From: Parafrankia sp041008525
GTDB taxonomy: Bacteria; Actinomycetota; Actinomycetes; Frankiales; Frankiaceae
Assembly: GCF_041008525.1 (NCBI RefSeq)
Contig: NZ_JBFLUG010000033.1
Coordinates: 1-64,000, forward strand
Reading direction: 5' to 3'
DNA length: 64,000 nucleotides
Shown here: piece after piece, positions 7,917-16,372 of the stretch
How the letters are laid out: each line of letters opens with the position of its first letter
How positions within the stretch are numbered: the first letter of the stretch is position 1
Program-made: the position numbers and the translations under genes
The notes under the pieces: generated by a model
The model's input: the letters and a program-made list of their open reading frames with translations, nothing else
The model's database searches: none
Told to the model about the DNA's origin: nothing

Positions 7917-8681
7917 ATGGTCGAAAGCCCCACCGAGAAGGTGGTCGTGGTCACCGGATCGGCATCCGGTATCGGGCTGGGAATCGCACAGCGCCTGGCC
8001 CTCGACGGCATCGCGGTCGGTCTTTTCGATCTCGATGCGGTCGCAGCCGAGTCGGCCGCCGCGAAGATCCGCAGCGATGGCGGTGCGGCGATGGCGGTCG
8101 GTGTCGATGTCGCCTCCCGTGATCAGATCGACGTGGGCCTTCGGCGGGTGCGCGAGGCCTTCGGCCCGATCACGGTTCTGGTCAACAATGCCGGGAAGGA
8201 GGGCTTCCGCCGGTTCCTCGACATCTCGCCCGAGTCGTGGAACGAGCTGCTCGCCATCAATCTCACCGGTACGTTCCACTGCTGCCAGCTCGTGCTTCCC
8301 GACATGATCGAGGCGGGCTGGGGGCGGATCGTGAACATCTCGTCGTCCAGCACGCACAGCGGGCAGCCGTACATGGCGCACTACGTCTCCTCCAAGTCCG
8401 GTATGGTCGGCCTGACCAAGTCGCTGGCACTCGAGTTCGGCCCCGCGGGGATCACTGTCAACACCATTCCGCCGGGCTTCATCGACACCCCGATGACCCG
8501 TCGCAACGAGGGCAAGGGGCGGTTCGGTCCCGGCGGCATGGACGAAGCGATCTCCCGGACTCCGGCCGGGCGCGCAGGCCGGCCGGAGGACATCGCCGCG
8601 GCCTGCTCGTTCCTCGTCTCCGACGAGGCCGGTTACGTGACAGGCCAGATCATCGGCGTGAACGGCGGCCGGAACACCTGA
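7917..8681 (+). CDS. Short-chain dehydrogenase/reductase (FabG-like)
   Basis: This 254-residue protein has the NAD(P) motif TGSASGIG at residues 13-20, NNAG at 90-93, the catalytic serine in NISSSS near 143, and Y156-x3-K160. It ends with GYVTGQIIGVNGG, typical of FabG-type classical SDRs. Asp at the end of the second strand (LFDLD) suggests a preference for NAD. The start at 7917 is supported by GAAAGGA upstream. It is the first gene of a likely operon with the beta-hydroxyacid dehydrogenase and is divergent from the TetR gene. The role is inferred to be oxidation of a hydroxy acid or acyl-CoA intermediate. Confidence 0.9.
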   Translation: MVESPTEKVVVVTGSASGIGLGIAQRLALDGIAVGLFDLDAVAAESAAAKIRSDGGAAMAVGVDVASRDQIDVGLRRVREAFGPITVLVNNAGKEGFRRFLDISPESWNELLAINLTGTFHCCQLVLPDMIEAGWGRIVNISSSSTHSGQPYMAHYVSSKSGMVGLTKSLALEFGPAGITVNTIPPGFIDTPMTRRNEGKGRFGPGGMDEAISRTPAGRAGRPEDIAAACSFLVSDEAGYVTGQIIGVNGGRNT

Positions 8682-8789
8682 CCGGCCTGGCCGCGCAGGC
8701 GACGCCTCGGTCGTCCGGCAGCTCGACCAGCGTCCGCACGACGACCAGCGCACGCACGATGACGACGTCACCACCGACCGGAGGCCCGG

Positions 8790-8885
8790 GTGTCCGACAC
8801 ACTCGATCAGATCGACTTCTCCGCCGCCGACCTCGCGTTCGGCCGGGGCATGCCGCTGCGGATGCGGAGTCGCGGAGATGTCTGA
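8790..8885 (+). CDS. 31-residue ORF coupled to the downstream dehydrogenase
   Basis: A GTG at 8790 preceded by GGAGG opens a 31-codon frame beginning VSDTLDQIDFSAADLAFGRG. Its stop overlaps the ATG of the next gene by 8 bases. It looks either like the surviving N-terminus of a lost enzyme gene or a leader peptide that couples translation. I do not recognise the family. Confidence 0.4.
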   Translation: MSDTLDQIDFSAADLAFGRGMPLRMRSRGDV

Positions 8886-9789
8886 GCAACGTCCGCCGCG
8901 GGCGGCGGTCCCGGCGGAGACCACCGCGGTCGGCTTCATCGGTCTCGGCAGCATGGGCAGCGTCCTCGCCCGCAACCTGGTCGAGGCAGGTCACGCGGTC
9001 GTCTGCCACGACATCGCCGGAGCCGAGCGCGCACCGGCTGGTGCGACCTTCGTGGAATCGGTGGGCGCCGTCGCCGCCGCGAGTACCACGGTTGTCCTGA
9101 GCCTTCCGGACGGCCTCGCGTCGGCACAGGTGGTCGGCGAGATCGTCGGCACCGTGTCGCGGACGGCCCTGACGGTCGTGGAGACCTCGACGATCGGCGT
9201 CGTCCACGCGCGGAACAACGCGGCACTCCTCGAGACCGCCGGCATGAGCCTCGTCGACGCGCCGGTCTCCGGCGGGGTCGCGGGCGCCCGGGCCAGGACT
9301 CTCACGGTGATGTACTCGGGCGACGAGACCAGCTGCGCTCGGGCCATGCCCGTGCTGGCGGGTCTTTCCGACCGTCGTATCCGGGTCGGTGACCGGCCTG
9401 GCCTGGCCCAGGCGATGAAGCTCGCGAACAACTACCTCTCCGCCACCGCGCTCGCCGCGACGAGCGAGGCGATCGCCTTCGGAACGGCGGCGGGTCTGTC
9501 GATGACAACGATGCTCGACGTGCTGAACACCTCCAGTGGGCAGAACTCCGCGACCAGCGACAAGTTCCCCAACCACGTTCTGACCGGCCGTTACGCTGCC
9601 GGCTTCGCCAACAGCCTGATGGCCAAGGACGTCGGGCTCTACCTCGACGAGGTCGCCGCCGCGGGCGGATCCGACGAGGTCGGGCGCCCCGTGGCCGCCC
9701 TGTGGCGGAGGTTCGCCGACCAGCGGCCGGGAGCCGACTTCACCGCGATCTACCCGTTCGTCGGCCCTGAGGACACAGCCGCCGGCTGA
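8878..9789 (+). CDS. NAD(P)-dependent beta-hydroxyacid dehydrogenase (3-HIBADH family)
   Basis: This 303-residue protein has the N-terminal dinucleotide site GFIGLGSMG at residues 19-27, the substrate-binding signature DAPVSGGVAGA and the catalytic lysine K181 in AMKLANNYLSA. The C-terminal all-helical domain is complete (KDVGLYLDEVAAAGG). Family members oxidise 3-hydroxyisobutyrate, tartronate semialdehyde or similar small beta-hydroxyacids. It follows the SDR gene and likely belongs to the same TetR-controlled transcript. The true substrate cannot be read from the sequence. Confidence 0.9.
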   Translation: MSEQRPPRAAVPAETTAVGFIGLGSMGSVLARNLVEAGHAVVCHDIAGAERAPAGATFVESVGAVAAASTTVVLSLPDGLASAQVVGEIVGTVSRTALTVVETSTIGVVHARNNAALLETAGMSLVDAPVSGGVAGARARTLTVMYSGDETSCARAMPVLAGLSDRRIRVGDRPGLAQAMKLANNYLSATALAATSEAIAFGTAAGLSMTTMLDVLNTSSGQNSATSDKFPNHVLTGRYAAGFANSLMAKDVGLYLDEVAAAGGSDEVGRPVAALWRRFADQRPGADFTAIYPFVGPEDTAAG

Positions 9790-9856
9790 TGGCCGAGGAA
9801 GACTTCGCGTCGGCGGCAGGACTCGCGGCGGCAGGGTTCGTTGGCGGCAGGGTTCG

Positions 9857-10912
9857 TCAGCGGCGGAGCCAGCTGTGCATGGTTCGGAGAAAGGCGCCGG
9901 GGTACTCGTCGGGGAGGCCGGTGAGGCGGTTCAGCTCGGTCAGGGTCTCGTCGGGGATCGCGATGGTCAGGGCGGCGAGGTTGTCCTCGAGCTGGGTCAT
10001 GGTGCGGGCACCGATGATGGTGGAGGTGACCGGGCGCGTGCGCTGCCAGGCGAGAGCAAGCTGGGCCGGGGTGCAGCCGAGTTCGGTGGCGGCTTCTGCC
10101 ACGGCGGCGGCGATGGCGAAGCCACGGTCGTTCTTGACCAGCACGTCGAGTTCGCCCTCGCGCTGGCCGAGCCGGGTGCCTTCCGGCTTTGCCTCGGCCG
10201 AGATCTTCCCCGTGAGCATGCCGGCCGCGAGCGGGCTCCACGCGATGAAGCCCAGGCCCTCCTCCTCGAGCAGCGGCAGATGCTCACGTTCCAGCGTGCG
10301 CACGATCAGGTTGTACTGGCCCTGCAGTGAGACGAAACGTTCCCTGCCGCGGGCGTCACTGATGGCGAGTGCCTTCATGAGCCGGTAGGCATGGAAGTTG
10401 GACGCGCCGATGTAGCGGACCTTGCCCTCGCGAACCAGGTCGTCGAGAGTGTCGAGAGTTTCGGTGATCGGAGTGGTCGGGTCGTCGAAGTGGACCTGGT
10501 AGAGGTCGAGATAGTCGGTCTGCAGCCGGCGCAGGCTGTTCTCGCAGGCCCTGCGAAGGTGGAGGCGGCCGGTGCCCTTGTCGTGCGGGCCATGACCGAC
10601 GGGAAGCCCGGCCTTGGTCGCGACGACCACGCGGTGGCGGCGCCCCTTCAGAGCTCGGCCGACGATCTCCTCGGAGCTGCCGTAGACGTCCGCGGTGTCG
10701 AGGAAGTTACCGCCCGCGTCGAGGTAACGGTGAACCAGCGCGATCGAGGTCTCCTCGTCGCAACCCCAGTCCTTCATGCCGAATGTCATCGTGCCGAGGG
10801 CGAACCGGGAGACATACAGGCCGCTGCGCCCGAGCTGGCACAGCTCGATTCTCGTCGGTCGCGGCCTGGCCCCTGCCGGGGCTGTCATCTCCGTCGTGCG
10901 CGGCTCGGTCAT
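9857..10912 (-). CDS. Aldo/keto reductase
   Basis: The protein is 351 residues with a TIM-barrel AKR signature. The catalytic tetrad is visible: D and Y in FLDTADVYGSSEE, K in VVVATKAG, and H in YLDLYQVHFDD. The NADPH-binding end reads STIIGARTMTQLEDNLAAL. It is closest to the AKR11/12-like bacterial reductases (LGRSGLYVSRFALGTMTFG). GGAGGA precedes the ATG at 10912. It is divergent from the TauD-type gene with the second palindrome between them, which places it in the proposed TetR regulon. Confidence 0.92.
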   Translation of the reverse strand: MTEPRTTEMTAPAGARPRPTRIELCQLGRSGLYVSRFALGTMTFGMKDWGCDEETSIALVHRYLDAGGNFLDTADVYGSSEEIVGRALKGRRHRVVVATKAGLPVGHGPHDKGTGRLHLRRACENSLRRLQTDYLDLYQVHFDDPTTPITETLDTLDDLVREGKVRYIGASNFHAYRLMKALAISDARGRERFVSLQGQYNLIVRTLEREHLPLLEEEGLGFIAWSPLAAGMLTGKISAEAKPEGTRLGQREGELDVLVKNDRGFAIAAAVAEAATELGCTPAQLALAWQRTRPVTSTIIGARTMTQLEDNLAALTIAIPDETLTELNRLTGLPDEYPGAFLRTMHSWLRR

Positions 10913-11016
10913 GCTCTTCGTCCTCCGCGTGCTGAGAGGTGGTGCGTGCCTGGGGGCCGGGACCTGCGGTAGGTGTCAGACCCTTCCACGAACATTGATC
11001 CGCGAGCATTGACCAT

Positions 11017-11038
11017 AAGTATACGCAAAAGTATATTT
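11017..11038. promoter_or_regulatory. Second copy of the TetR-type palindrome
   Basis: AAGTATACG is identical to the left arm at 7824, followed after four bases by AGTATATTT, which matches the right arm at 7 of 9 positions. It lies between the divergent aldo/keto reductase and dioxygenase genes, so one regulator may control all four enzyme genes. Confidence 0.7.
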
Positions 11039-11106
11039 CGAGACGGATGACCTGTCCACCGAGCGAGACCGACAGACCGCACCCGCAGTCAGCCGAGGAG
11101 CGACTC

Positions 11107-11940
11107 ATGCCCGTCACCACACACCCGATCAGTCCCGAGGTGGGTTTAGAAATCACCGGCCTGACCGGCCGCCAGCTGGCGGATCCGGCCATGGCCGCGG
11201 ACACGAGGAAGTATCTCGACCAGTACGGCGTCGTCGTCTACCGCGAGGCGCACATCGATGACGCGGACCTGGTCGCCGTGAGCCGGCTTCTGGGCGAGGT
11301 GGTGGTCGCCCCCATGGGCGGGGAGAAGGACCATCCCGAGGTCTCCGCGATCTCCCTCGATCCGTCACAGAGCGCGCTGGCCGCCTACCGGGCGGGCACG
11401 TTCTTCTGGCACATCGACGGCGCCAACGACCTCGTCCCGCAGAAGGCGACCCTGCTGACCGCGCTCGAGGTCGCGACCGAGGGCGGCGACACCGAGTTCG
11501 CCAACCTCTACGCGGCCTACGAAGGGCTGCCCGCCGAGGAGAAGGCGCGGTACGCCGGGCTTCGCGTGGTGCACAGCTTCGCCGCGACGCAACGGCTGGC
11601 GCATCCCGACGCGTCGCCGAGGATGCGAACATCGTGGGGCAAGGTGCCGTCCCGGGAGCATCCGCTGGTGTGGACCCGCAGCAATGGCCGGAGGTCGCTG
11701 CTGGTCGGGGCCACCGCGGAACAGGTCGTCGGCCTGTCGGAAGCCGAGAGCCGAGAGCTGCTCGACCGCCTGCTCGCCTGGGCGACCCAGCCGCGGTTCT
11801 CGCTGCGGCACCACTGGCACCACGGAGACCTGGTTATCTGGGACAACACCGGCATCCTGCACCGGGCCCAGCCCTACACGGCCGAGTCCCGCCGCCTCAT
11901 GCACCGCACCACCCTGGTCGGCGAGGAGGCGGTGGCCTGA
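11107..11940 (+). CDS. TauD/TfdA-family Fe(II)/2-oxoglutarate dioxygenase
   Basis: The protein is 277 residues. The iron ligands H102 and D104 are in FFWHIDGAND, and the distal histidine is H252 in GILHRAQPY; the 2-oxoglutarate arginine is in ESRRLMHRTT about 11 residues later. This matches the TauD/TfdA family, which hydroxylates taurine, aryloxyalkanoates, sulfate esters and similar compounds. The start at 11107 has GAGGAG upstream; an ATG at 11047 is the alternative. Its divergent neighbour is the aldo/keto reductase. An oxidative attack on a small substrate, followed by the dehydrogenases of the cassette, is inferred. Confidence 0.92.
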   Translation: MPVTTHPISPEVGLEITGLTGRQLADPAMAADTRKYLDQYGVVVYREAHIDDADLVAVSRLLGEVVVAPMGGEKDHPEVSAISLDPSQSALAAYRAGTFFWHIDGANDLVPQKATLLTALEVATEGGDTEFANLYAAYEGLPAEEKARYAGLRVVHSFAATQRLAHPDASPRMRTSWGKVPSREHPLVWTRSNGRRSLLVGATAEQVVGLSEAESRELLDRLLAWATQPRFSLRHHWHHGDLVIWDNTGILHRAQPYTAESRRLMHRTTLVGEEAVA

Positions 11941-11960
11941 GCCGCGGTCGTCCGGCGGGG

Positions 11961-13433
11961 TCAATGGGTCGCGCGGAACGCGGTGTCGAGGTCGGTGAGG
12001 ATGTCCTCGACGCCCTCCAGGCCCACGGAGAGGCGGATCAGGTCGGCGGGGACGCCGCTGGCGACCCGTTCGGCCTCGGTGAGCTGGGCGTGGGTCGTCG
12101 ACGCGGGGTGGATCGCGAGCGAGCGGACATCCCCGATGTTCGCCAGGTGGCTGTGCAGGCGCAGCGCCTCGATGAAGGCCGGGCCGCGGCGCTCGCCGTC
12201 GCGCAGCCCGAAGGCGACCACCGCGCCCGCCCCACGTGGCAGGTACCGTGCAGCGGCGTCGCGCCAGGGGCTGTCGGGCAGGCCGGGGTAGGCGACGCGG
12301 GTGACCTCCTCGTGGCCCCGCAGCCAGGTCGCGACGCGCAGCGCATTGGCGCAGTGCCGCTCCATCCGCAGCGACAGTGTCTCCAGGCCCTGCAGCAGCA
12401 GGAACGCGTTCATCGGCGACAGCGCCGGGCCCAGGTCACGCAGCAGCCGCGCGCGGGCGCGCAGAATGTACGCGGTCTCCGGGAACTCGTCGAGGAACAC
12501 CAGGCCGTTGTAGGACGGGTCGGGCCGGGTGAAGCGGGGGTAGCGGCCGTTGCCCCAGTCGAACCGGCCGCCGTCGACGATCACGCCGCCGATGGACGTC
12601 CCGTGCCCGCCGATGAACTTCGTGGCCGAGTGCACGACGATGTCGGCCCCGTGCTCCAGCGGGCGGGTGAGGTAGGGAGAGGGGAGCGTGTTGTCGACGA
12701 CGAGCGGGATGCCCGCGTCGTGGCTGACCGCGGCGATCCCGGCGATGTCGAGGACGTTGCCGCGCGGGTTGCCGATCGTCTCCCCGTAGAACGCGGCGGT
12801 GTTCGGGCGCACCGCCGCCCGCCAGGCGGCCAGGTCGTCGGGGTCGTCGATGAACGTCGTCTCGATGCCGAGGTCGGCGAGGGTGTGGCGGAACAGGGCG
12901 TAGGTGCCGCCGTACAGCGAGGCGGACGAGACGAGGTGGTCGCCGGCCGAGGCGATGTTGAGCAGGGCCAGGGTCTGCGCGGCCTGCCCGCTGGCCGTCG
13001 CGAGCGCCGCGACGCCGCCTTCCAGGTCGGCGATGCGCTGTTCGAGTGCGTCCTGGGTCGGGTTCACGACCCGGGTGTAGGTGAAGCCGGTCTCGGTCAG
13101 GGCGAACAGCCCGGCGGCCTGCTCGGCGTCGGCGAAGACGAACGAGGCGCTCTGGTAGATCGGGACGGCGCGCGCGCCGGTCGTCGGATCGGGCTGCGCG
13201 CCGGCGTGGATCTGGCGGGTCTCGAACGACCATGACGAGACGGCGGGCCCGCGCTGCGCGGGTGTGACGCCCGGGAGCGTTGCGGGCCGCCCGGCGGGTG
13301 GCACGGGGGGCGGTTCGGTGGCCCGGTCGGTCGGATCCGCGGTCCGGTCGGTCGGGTGCGCGGCTCGGGGCGCCGACGGGTTCGCGCCGGGCGGCCCGGT
13401 GGGCGTGGTGGCGGCATCGGTCTGCTCGCTCAC
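11961..13433 (-). CDS. metY: O-acetylhomoserine sulfhydrylase with N-terminal extension
   Basis: This PLP enzyme of 490 residues converts O-acetylhomoserine and sulfide to homocysteine. The Cys/Met-metabolism fold is complete: FETRQIHAGAQPDPTTGARAVPIYQSASF, YTRVVNPTQDALEQR, SGQAAQTLALL and the PLP lysine in HSATKFIGGHG. A Thr/Pro-rich extension of about 65 residues precedes the catalytic domain and is absent from the paralogue at 15077; translation could start later. The start overlaps the end of the 2OG oxygenase gene (ATGA), so the two are coupled. The two MetY copies clearly share most of their sequence. Confidence 0.93.
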   Translation of the reverse strand: MSEQTDAATTPTGPPGANPSAPRAAHPTDRTADPTDRATEPPPVPPAGRPATLPGVTPAQRGPAVSSWSFETRQIHAGAQPDPTTGARAVPIYQSASFVFADAEQAAGLFALTETGFTYTRVVNPTQDALEQRIADLEGGVAALATASGQAAQTLALLNIASAGDHLVSSASLYGGTYALFRHTLADLGIETTFIDDPDDLAAWRAAVRPNTAAFYGETIGNPRGNVLDIAGIAAVSHDAGIPLVVDNTLPSPYLTRPLEHGADIVVHSATKFIGGHGTSIGGVIVDGGRFDWGNGRYPRFTRPDPSYNGLVFLDEFPETAYILRARARLLRDLGPALSPMNAFLLLQGLETLSLRMERHCANALRVATWLRGHEEVTRVAYPGLPDSPWRDAAARYLPRGAGAVVAFGLRDGERRGPAFIEALRLHSHLANIGDVRSLAIHPASTTHAQLTEAERVASGVPADLIRLSVGLEGVEDILTDLDTAFRATH

Positions 13434-14590
13434 CGGACGGTTCCGGTCAGCGGTGCCGGGTCGGCCGCGAGGTCGGAATAGTACCGGCGAGCGACCGCGG
13501 GATGGCTGCGCAGCCAGCTTTTCAGCGTGTTCGTCCCGTGCTGCGCGAAGATCGGGTTGTCGGGGTCGGGTGGCTCCTCGGTGTGGGGGAGCTGGGCGCG
13601 GAGGTCGGCGGGCAGAGGCACGGGTTCGAGGGTCGCTGACAGGCCCGGTCCGTAGAAGAACGCCACGGACACGCGTTCGTGGCCTTTCGGTGGGCTCACC
13701 ACCCGGTGCACGGTCGCCCGGTAGTAGCGCTGGGTGGCCAACTCGAACATCTCGCCGATGTTCACCACGAACGCGCCCGCGCGTGGCACCGCGTCGATCC
13801 AGCCACCGCGACCGTCAGCGACCTGCAGCGCGGGCGGCTGGGCCGGCGGCGCGGCCGGTCGGTCGGGCTCTGTCTGCTCGTCCTGCTCGTCCTGCTCGTC
13901 CCGTGGCCGGAGGCCGTCCTGCAGAACGAGGCTGAGGAACCCGCCGTCCTTGTGCGGGCCGACACCCTGGTCGTAGCCGTCGGTGAAGCCGGCGGGCGCG
14001 GCGAGGTAGCGGAGCAGCTTGACGTGGGAGCGGGGATCGGCGGCGAACGTCGGGTCCAGCTGCCCGGGCGGCAGCCCGAGGGACTCCGCCAGCGCCCGGA
14101 CCACGACCCGCGCCAGCCGGCCCAGCGCGGCCATGTACTCCAGGACGGTCTCCCGCAGCTGCGGGAGGCGTGCCGGCCACTGGTTCGGCCCGTCCAGCCG
14201 CAGGTACGGCGGGTCACCGGGAGCGGGAACCCGGGCGGGCCGCTCGTCACCGATGTCGATCTGCTCGCGGACGTCCGGGCTGCCCCGGGTGATCTCGTGA
14301 CCGAGGCGGGTGTAGCCGCGGAAGTGCGGCGAGTGGATGTTCTCGATCTCCAGCTTCACCGCGGTCGGCAGACGGAAGAACTCGCGGCTCACGGCGAGTA
14401 CTCCCTCGGTGAGCCGTGCCGGGACGCCGTGGCCGGTGAGCTGGAAGAAGCCCGGGTCGCGGCAGGCCGCGCGCAGCGCCGCGAGGAAGTCGGCGCGGTC
14501 GGCGGGGGCGCTGGGTGCGCCGTACGAGCGCAGGTCGAGCACCGGCAGCGCCGCGGCGCTCGGTCGGCCCGGGCCGGGGGAGACGGGCAC
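13430..14590 (-). CDS. Isopenicillin N synthase-like 2OG-Fe(II) oxygenase
   Basis: The protein is 386 residues. It has the N-terminal DIOX_N region (LPVLDLRSYG, DPGFFQLTGHGVP) and the catalytic core with the iron ligands H and D in GPHKDGGFLSLVLQDG, a third histidine in ATVHRVVSPP, and the arginine in ERVSVAFFYGPG. A charged insert with a DEQDEQDEQ repeat interrupts the core. The start is set at the GTG at 14590 because GGAGGG lies 8 bases upstream; an ATG at 14674 would add 28 residues. Coupling to metY suggests a job in sulfur amino acid metabolism, but the substrate is unknown. Confidence 0.88.
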   Translation of the reverse strand: MPVSPGPGRPSAAALPVLDLRSYGAPSAPADRADFLAALRAACRDPGFFQLTGHGVPARLTEGVLAVSREFFRLPTAVKLEIENIHSPHFRGYTRLGHEITRGSPDVREQIDIGDERPARVPAPGDPPYLRLDGPNQWPARLPQLRETVLEYMAALGRLARVVVRALAESLGLPPGQLDPTFAADPRSHVKLLRYLAAPAGFTDGYDQGVGPHKDGGFLSLVLQDGLRPRDEQDEQDEQTEPDRPAAPPAQPPALQVADGRGGWIDAVPRAGAFVVNIGEMFELATQRYYRATVHRVVSPPKGHERVSVAFFYGPGLSATLEPVPLPADLRAQLPHTEEPPDPDNPIFAQHGTNTLKSWLRSHPAVARRYYSDLAADPAPLTGTVR

Positions 14591-14638
14591 GCGGCCTTCC
14601 CTCCTGGTGGCGACAGGACGTGTCCGTGGGACCTTACC

Positions 14639-14660
14639 CATCTTTTCGATCGAAGATATG
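14639..14660. promoter_or_regulatory. Imperfect palindrome upstream of the oxygenase-metY unit
   Basis: TTCGATCGAA is a perfect core, and the arms extend to 22 bases with one mismatch and one G-T pair. It lies about 50 bases upstream of the oxygenase start and beside a run of T followed by GACA. It is a candidate operator for sulfur control. Confidence 0.5.
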
Positions 14661-15010
14661 TTTTTTGACACCACTCGCCCGGCCGGTGCGCCGTGTGTGA
14701 GCGACGCCCCTCCGTAGTGTGCCCTGGGTCACGTCGACAGCTCGTTGTCGCCGTGCGGTGGGCATGTTTCGGTTCGGGAATGCCGAGGCAGCGCAAACTC
14801 GTGCGTCGGGAGTACATCGACCTGCTCCGGGTGACGTCGGCCGCCTGTCCGAGGAGCTGAGAGCTCCCGAGGGCAGCCCTGCCTCCAGCGTCCGACGTGA
14901 CGTGACGGCCCGTTCGGAGGGGTCCGGGCGTGTATGCGCGCGATTCCGTTCCGTGCGGGGCATCCTTCTTGCGGCCACGGCCTGACCGGCAGCCGCCCGC
15001 GCGAGCACCA

Positions 15011-15058
15011 TCCCGTGCCAGCAATGTCTCGTGCCAGCACCGTCCCGTGCCGGCAATG
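15011..15058. repeat. Three 16-bp tandem repeats upstream of the second metY
   Basis: The units tcccgtgccagcaatg, tctcgtgccagcaccg and tcccgtgccggcaatg are contiguous and end 18 bases before the ATG at 15077. They may bind a protein or shape the leader RNA. Confidence 0.75.
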
Positions 15059-15076
15059 TCCGAGGGGAGCCCCGCC

Positions 15077-16372
15077 ATGACCGAGCCGACCTGGTCGTTC
15101 GAGACGCAGCAGATCCACGCGGGTGCGCAGCCCGATCCGACGACCGGTGCGCGCGCCGTCCCGATCTACCAGACGACGAGCTTCGTCTTCCGCGACACCG
15201 ACCACGCGGCGGCGCTCTTCGCGCTGGGGGAACCCGGCAACATCTACACCCGGATCATGAACCCGACGCAGGACGTCTTCGAGCAGCGTGTCGCCGCCCT
15301 CGAGGGCGGGGTCGGGGCGCTCGCGACGGCGTCCGGGCAGGCGGCGGAGACGCTGGCGATCCTGAACCTGGCCGAGGCCGGGGACCACATCGTCAGCTCG
15401 GCGAACCTGTACGGCGGCACGTACAACCTGTTCCACTACACCCTGCCCAAACTGGGGGTGCGGGTGTCGTTCATCGACAACCCCGACGACCTGGATGCCT
15501 GGCGGGCGGCGGTGCGCCCGGAGACCAGGGCGTTCTACGGCGAGACGATCGGCAACCCGCGTCTGGACGTCCTCGACACCGCGGGGATCGCCGGGGTCGC
15601 CCACGAGGCCGGCGTGCCGCTGATCGTCGACAACACCCTGGCGACCCCGTACCTGTATCGCCCGTTCGAGCATGGTGCCGACATCGTCGTCCACTCGGCG
15701 ACCAAGTTCATCGGCGGGCACGGCACGTCCATCGGCGGGGTCATCGTCGACGGTGGCCGGTTCGACTACGGCGCGAGCGGGCGGTTCGCGAACTTCACCA
15801 CCCCCGACCCGAGCTACCACGGTCTGGTCTACTGGGACGCGCTCGGCCACGGCAGCTACATCGCCAAGGCGCGGGTGCAGCTCCTGCGTGACCTCGGGCC
15901 GGCCATCGCGCCGCTGAACTCGTTCCTCTTCCTACAGGGCCTGGAGACACTGTCGCTGCGCCTGGAGCGGCACAGCGCCAACGCGCTGCGGGTCGCCGAG
16001 TGGCTGGCGGCCCGGGACGAGGTGAGCTGGGTCGCCTACCCGAAGCTGCCGAGCTCGCCCTGGTACGGGCGGGCGGAGCAGGTGCTCCCGCGGGGTGCCG
16101 GGGCGGTGCTCGCGTTCGGCATCTCCGGTGGCGCGCCGGCGGGCCGCCGGTTCGTCGAGGGGCTGGAACTGTTCAGCCACCTCGCGAACATCGGGGACGT
16201 GCGCTCGCTGGTCATCCATCCGGCGACGACCACCCACTCGCAGCTCACCGACGCCGAGCAGGCGGCGACCGGCGTGACGGCGGACCTGATCCGGCTGTCG
16301 GTCGGCATCGAGCACATCGACGACATCCTCGCCGACCTCGACGCCGGGTTCCGCGCCGCGAAGGCCGGATGA
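15077..16372 (+). CDS. metY: O-acetylhomoserine sulfhydrylase
   Basis: This 431-residue PLP enzyme is the standard-length MetY. Motifs are FETQQIHAGAQPDPTTGARAVPIYQ, YTRIMNPTQDVFEQR, SGQAAETLAIL and the PLP lysine in HSATKFIGGHGTSIGG. GAGGGGA lies upstream of the ATG. Its stop overlaps the metX start (ATGA), forming the classic metY-metX operon of actinobacteria, which makes homocysteine from homoserine by direct sulfhydrylation. The paralogue at 11961 is divergent from it. Confidence 0.95.
   Translation: MTEPTWSFETQQIHAGAQPDPTTGARAVPIYQTTSFVFRDTDHAAALFALGEPGNIYTRIMNPTQDVFEQRVAALEGGVGALATASGQAAETLAILNLAEAGDHIVSSANLYGGTYNLFHYTLPKLGVRVSFIDNPDDLDAWRAAVRPETRAFYGETIGNPRLDVLDTAGIAGVAHEAGVPLIVDNTLATPYLYRPFEHGADIVVHSATKFIGGHGTSIGGVIVDGGRFDYGASGRFANFTTPDPSYHGLVYWDALGHGSYIAKARVQLLRDLGPAIAPLNSFLFLQGLETLSLRLERHSANALRVAEWLAARDEVSWVAYPKLPSSPWYGRAEQVLPRGAGAVLAFGISGGAPAGRRFVEGLELFSHLANIGDVRSLVIHPATTTHSQLTDAEQAATGVTADLIRLSVGIEHIDDILADLDAGFRAAKAG

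Larger units (their letters stand above)
14591..15076. other. Intergenic region between the divergent metY units
   Basis: No gene is seen in these 486 bases. It holds a palindrome at 14639-14660 next to TTTTTTGACA, a small hairpin GGAGCT-gag-AGCTCC at 14853-14867, and a triple 16-bp repeat at 15011-15058. I looked for a SAM riboswitch here and could not recognise one. Confidence 0.5.

Noticed and set aside
14710..15000. Possible SAM riboswitch upstream of metY
   Set aside because: Only short hairpins are seen and no match to the conserved core of SAM-I, SAM-II or SAM-IV that I could recognise by eye.
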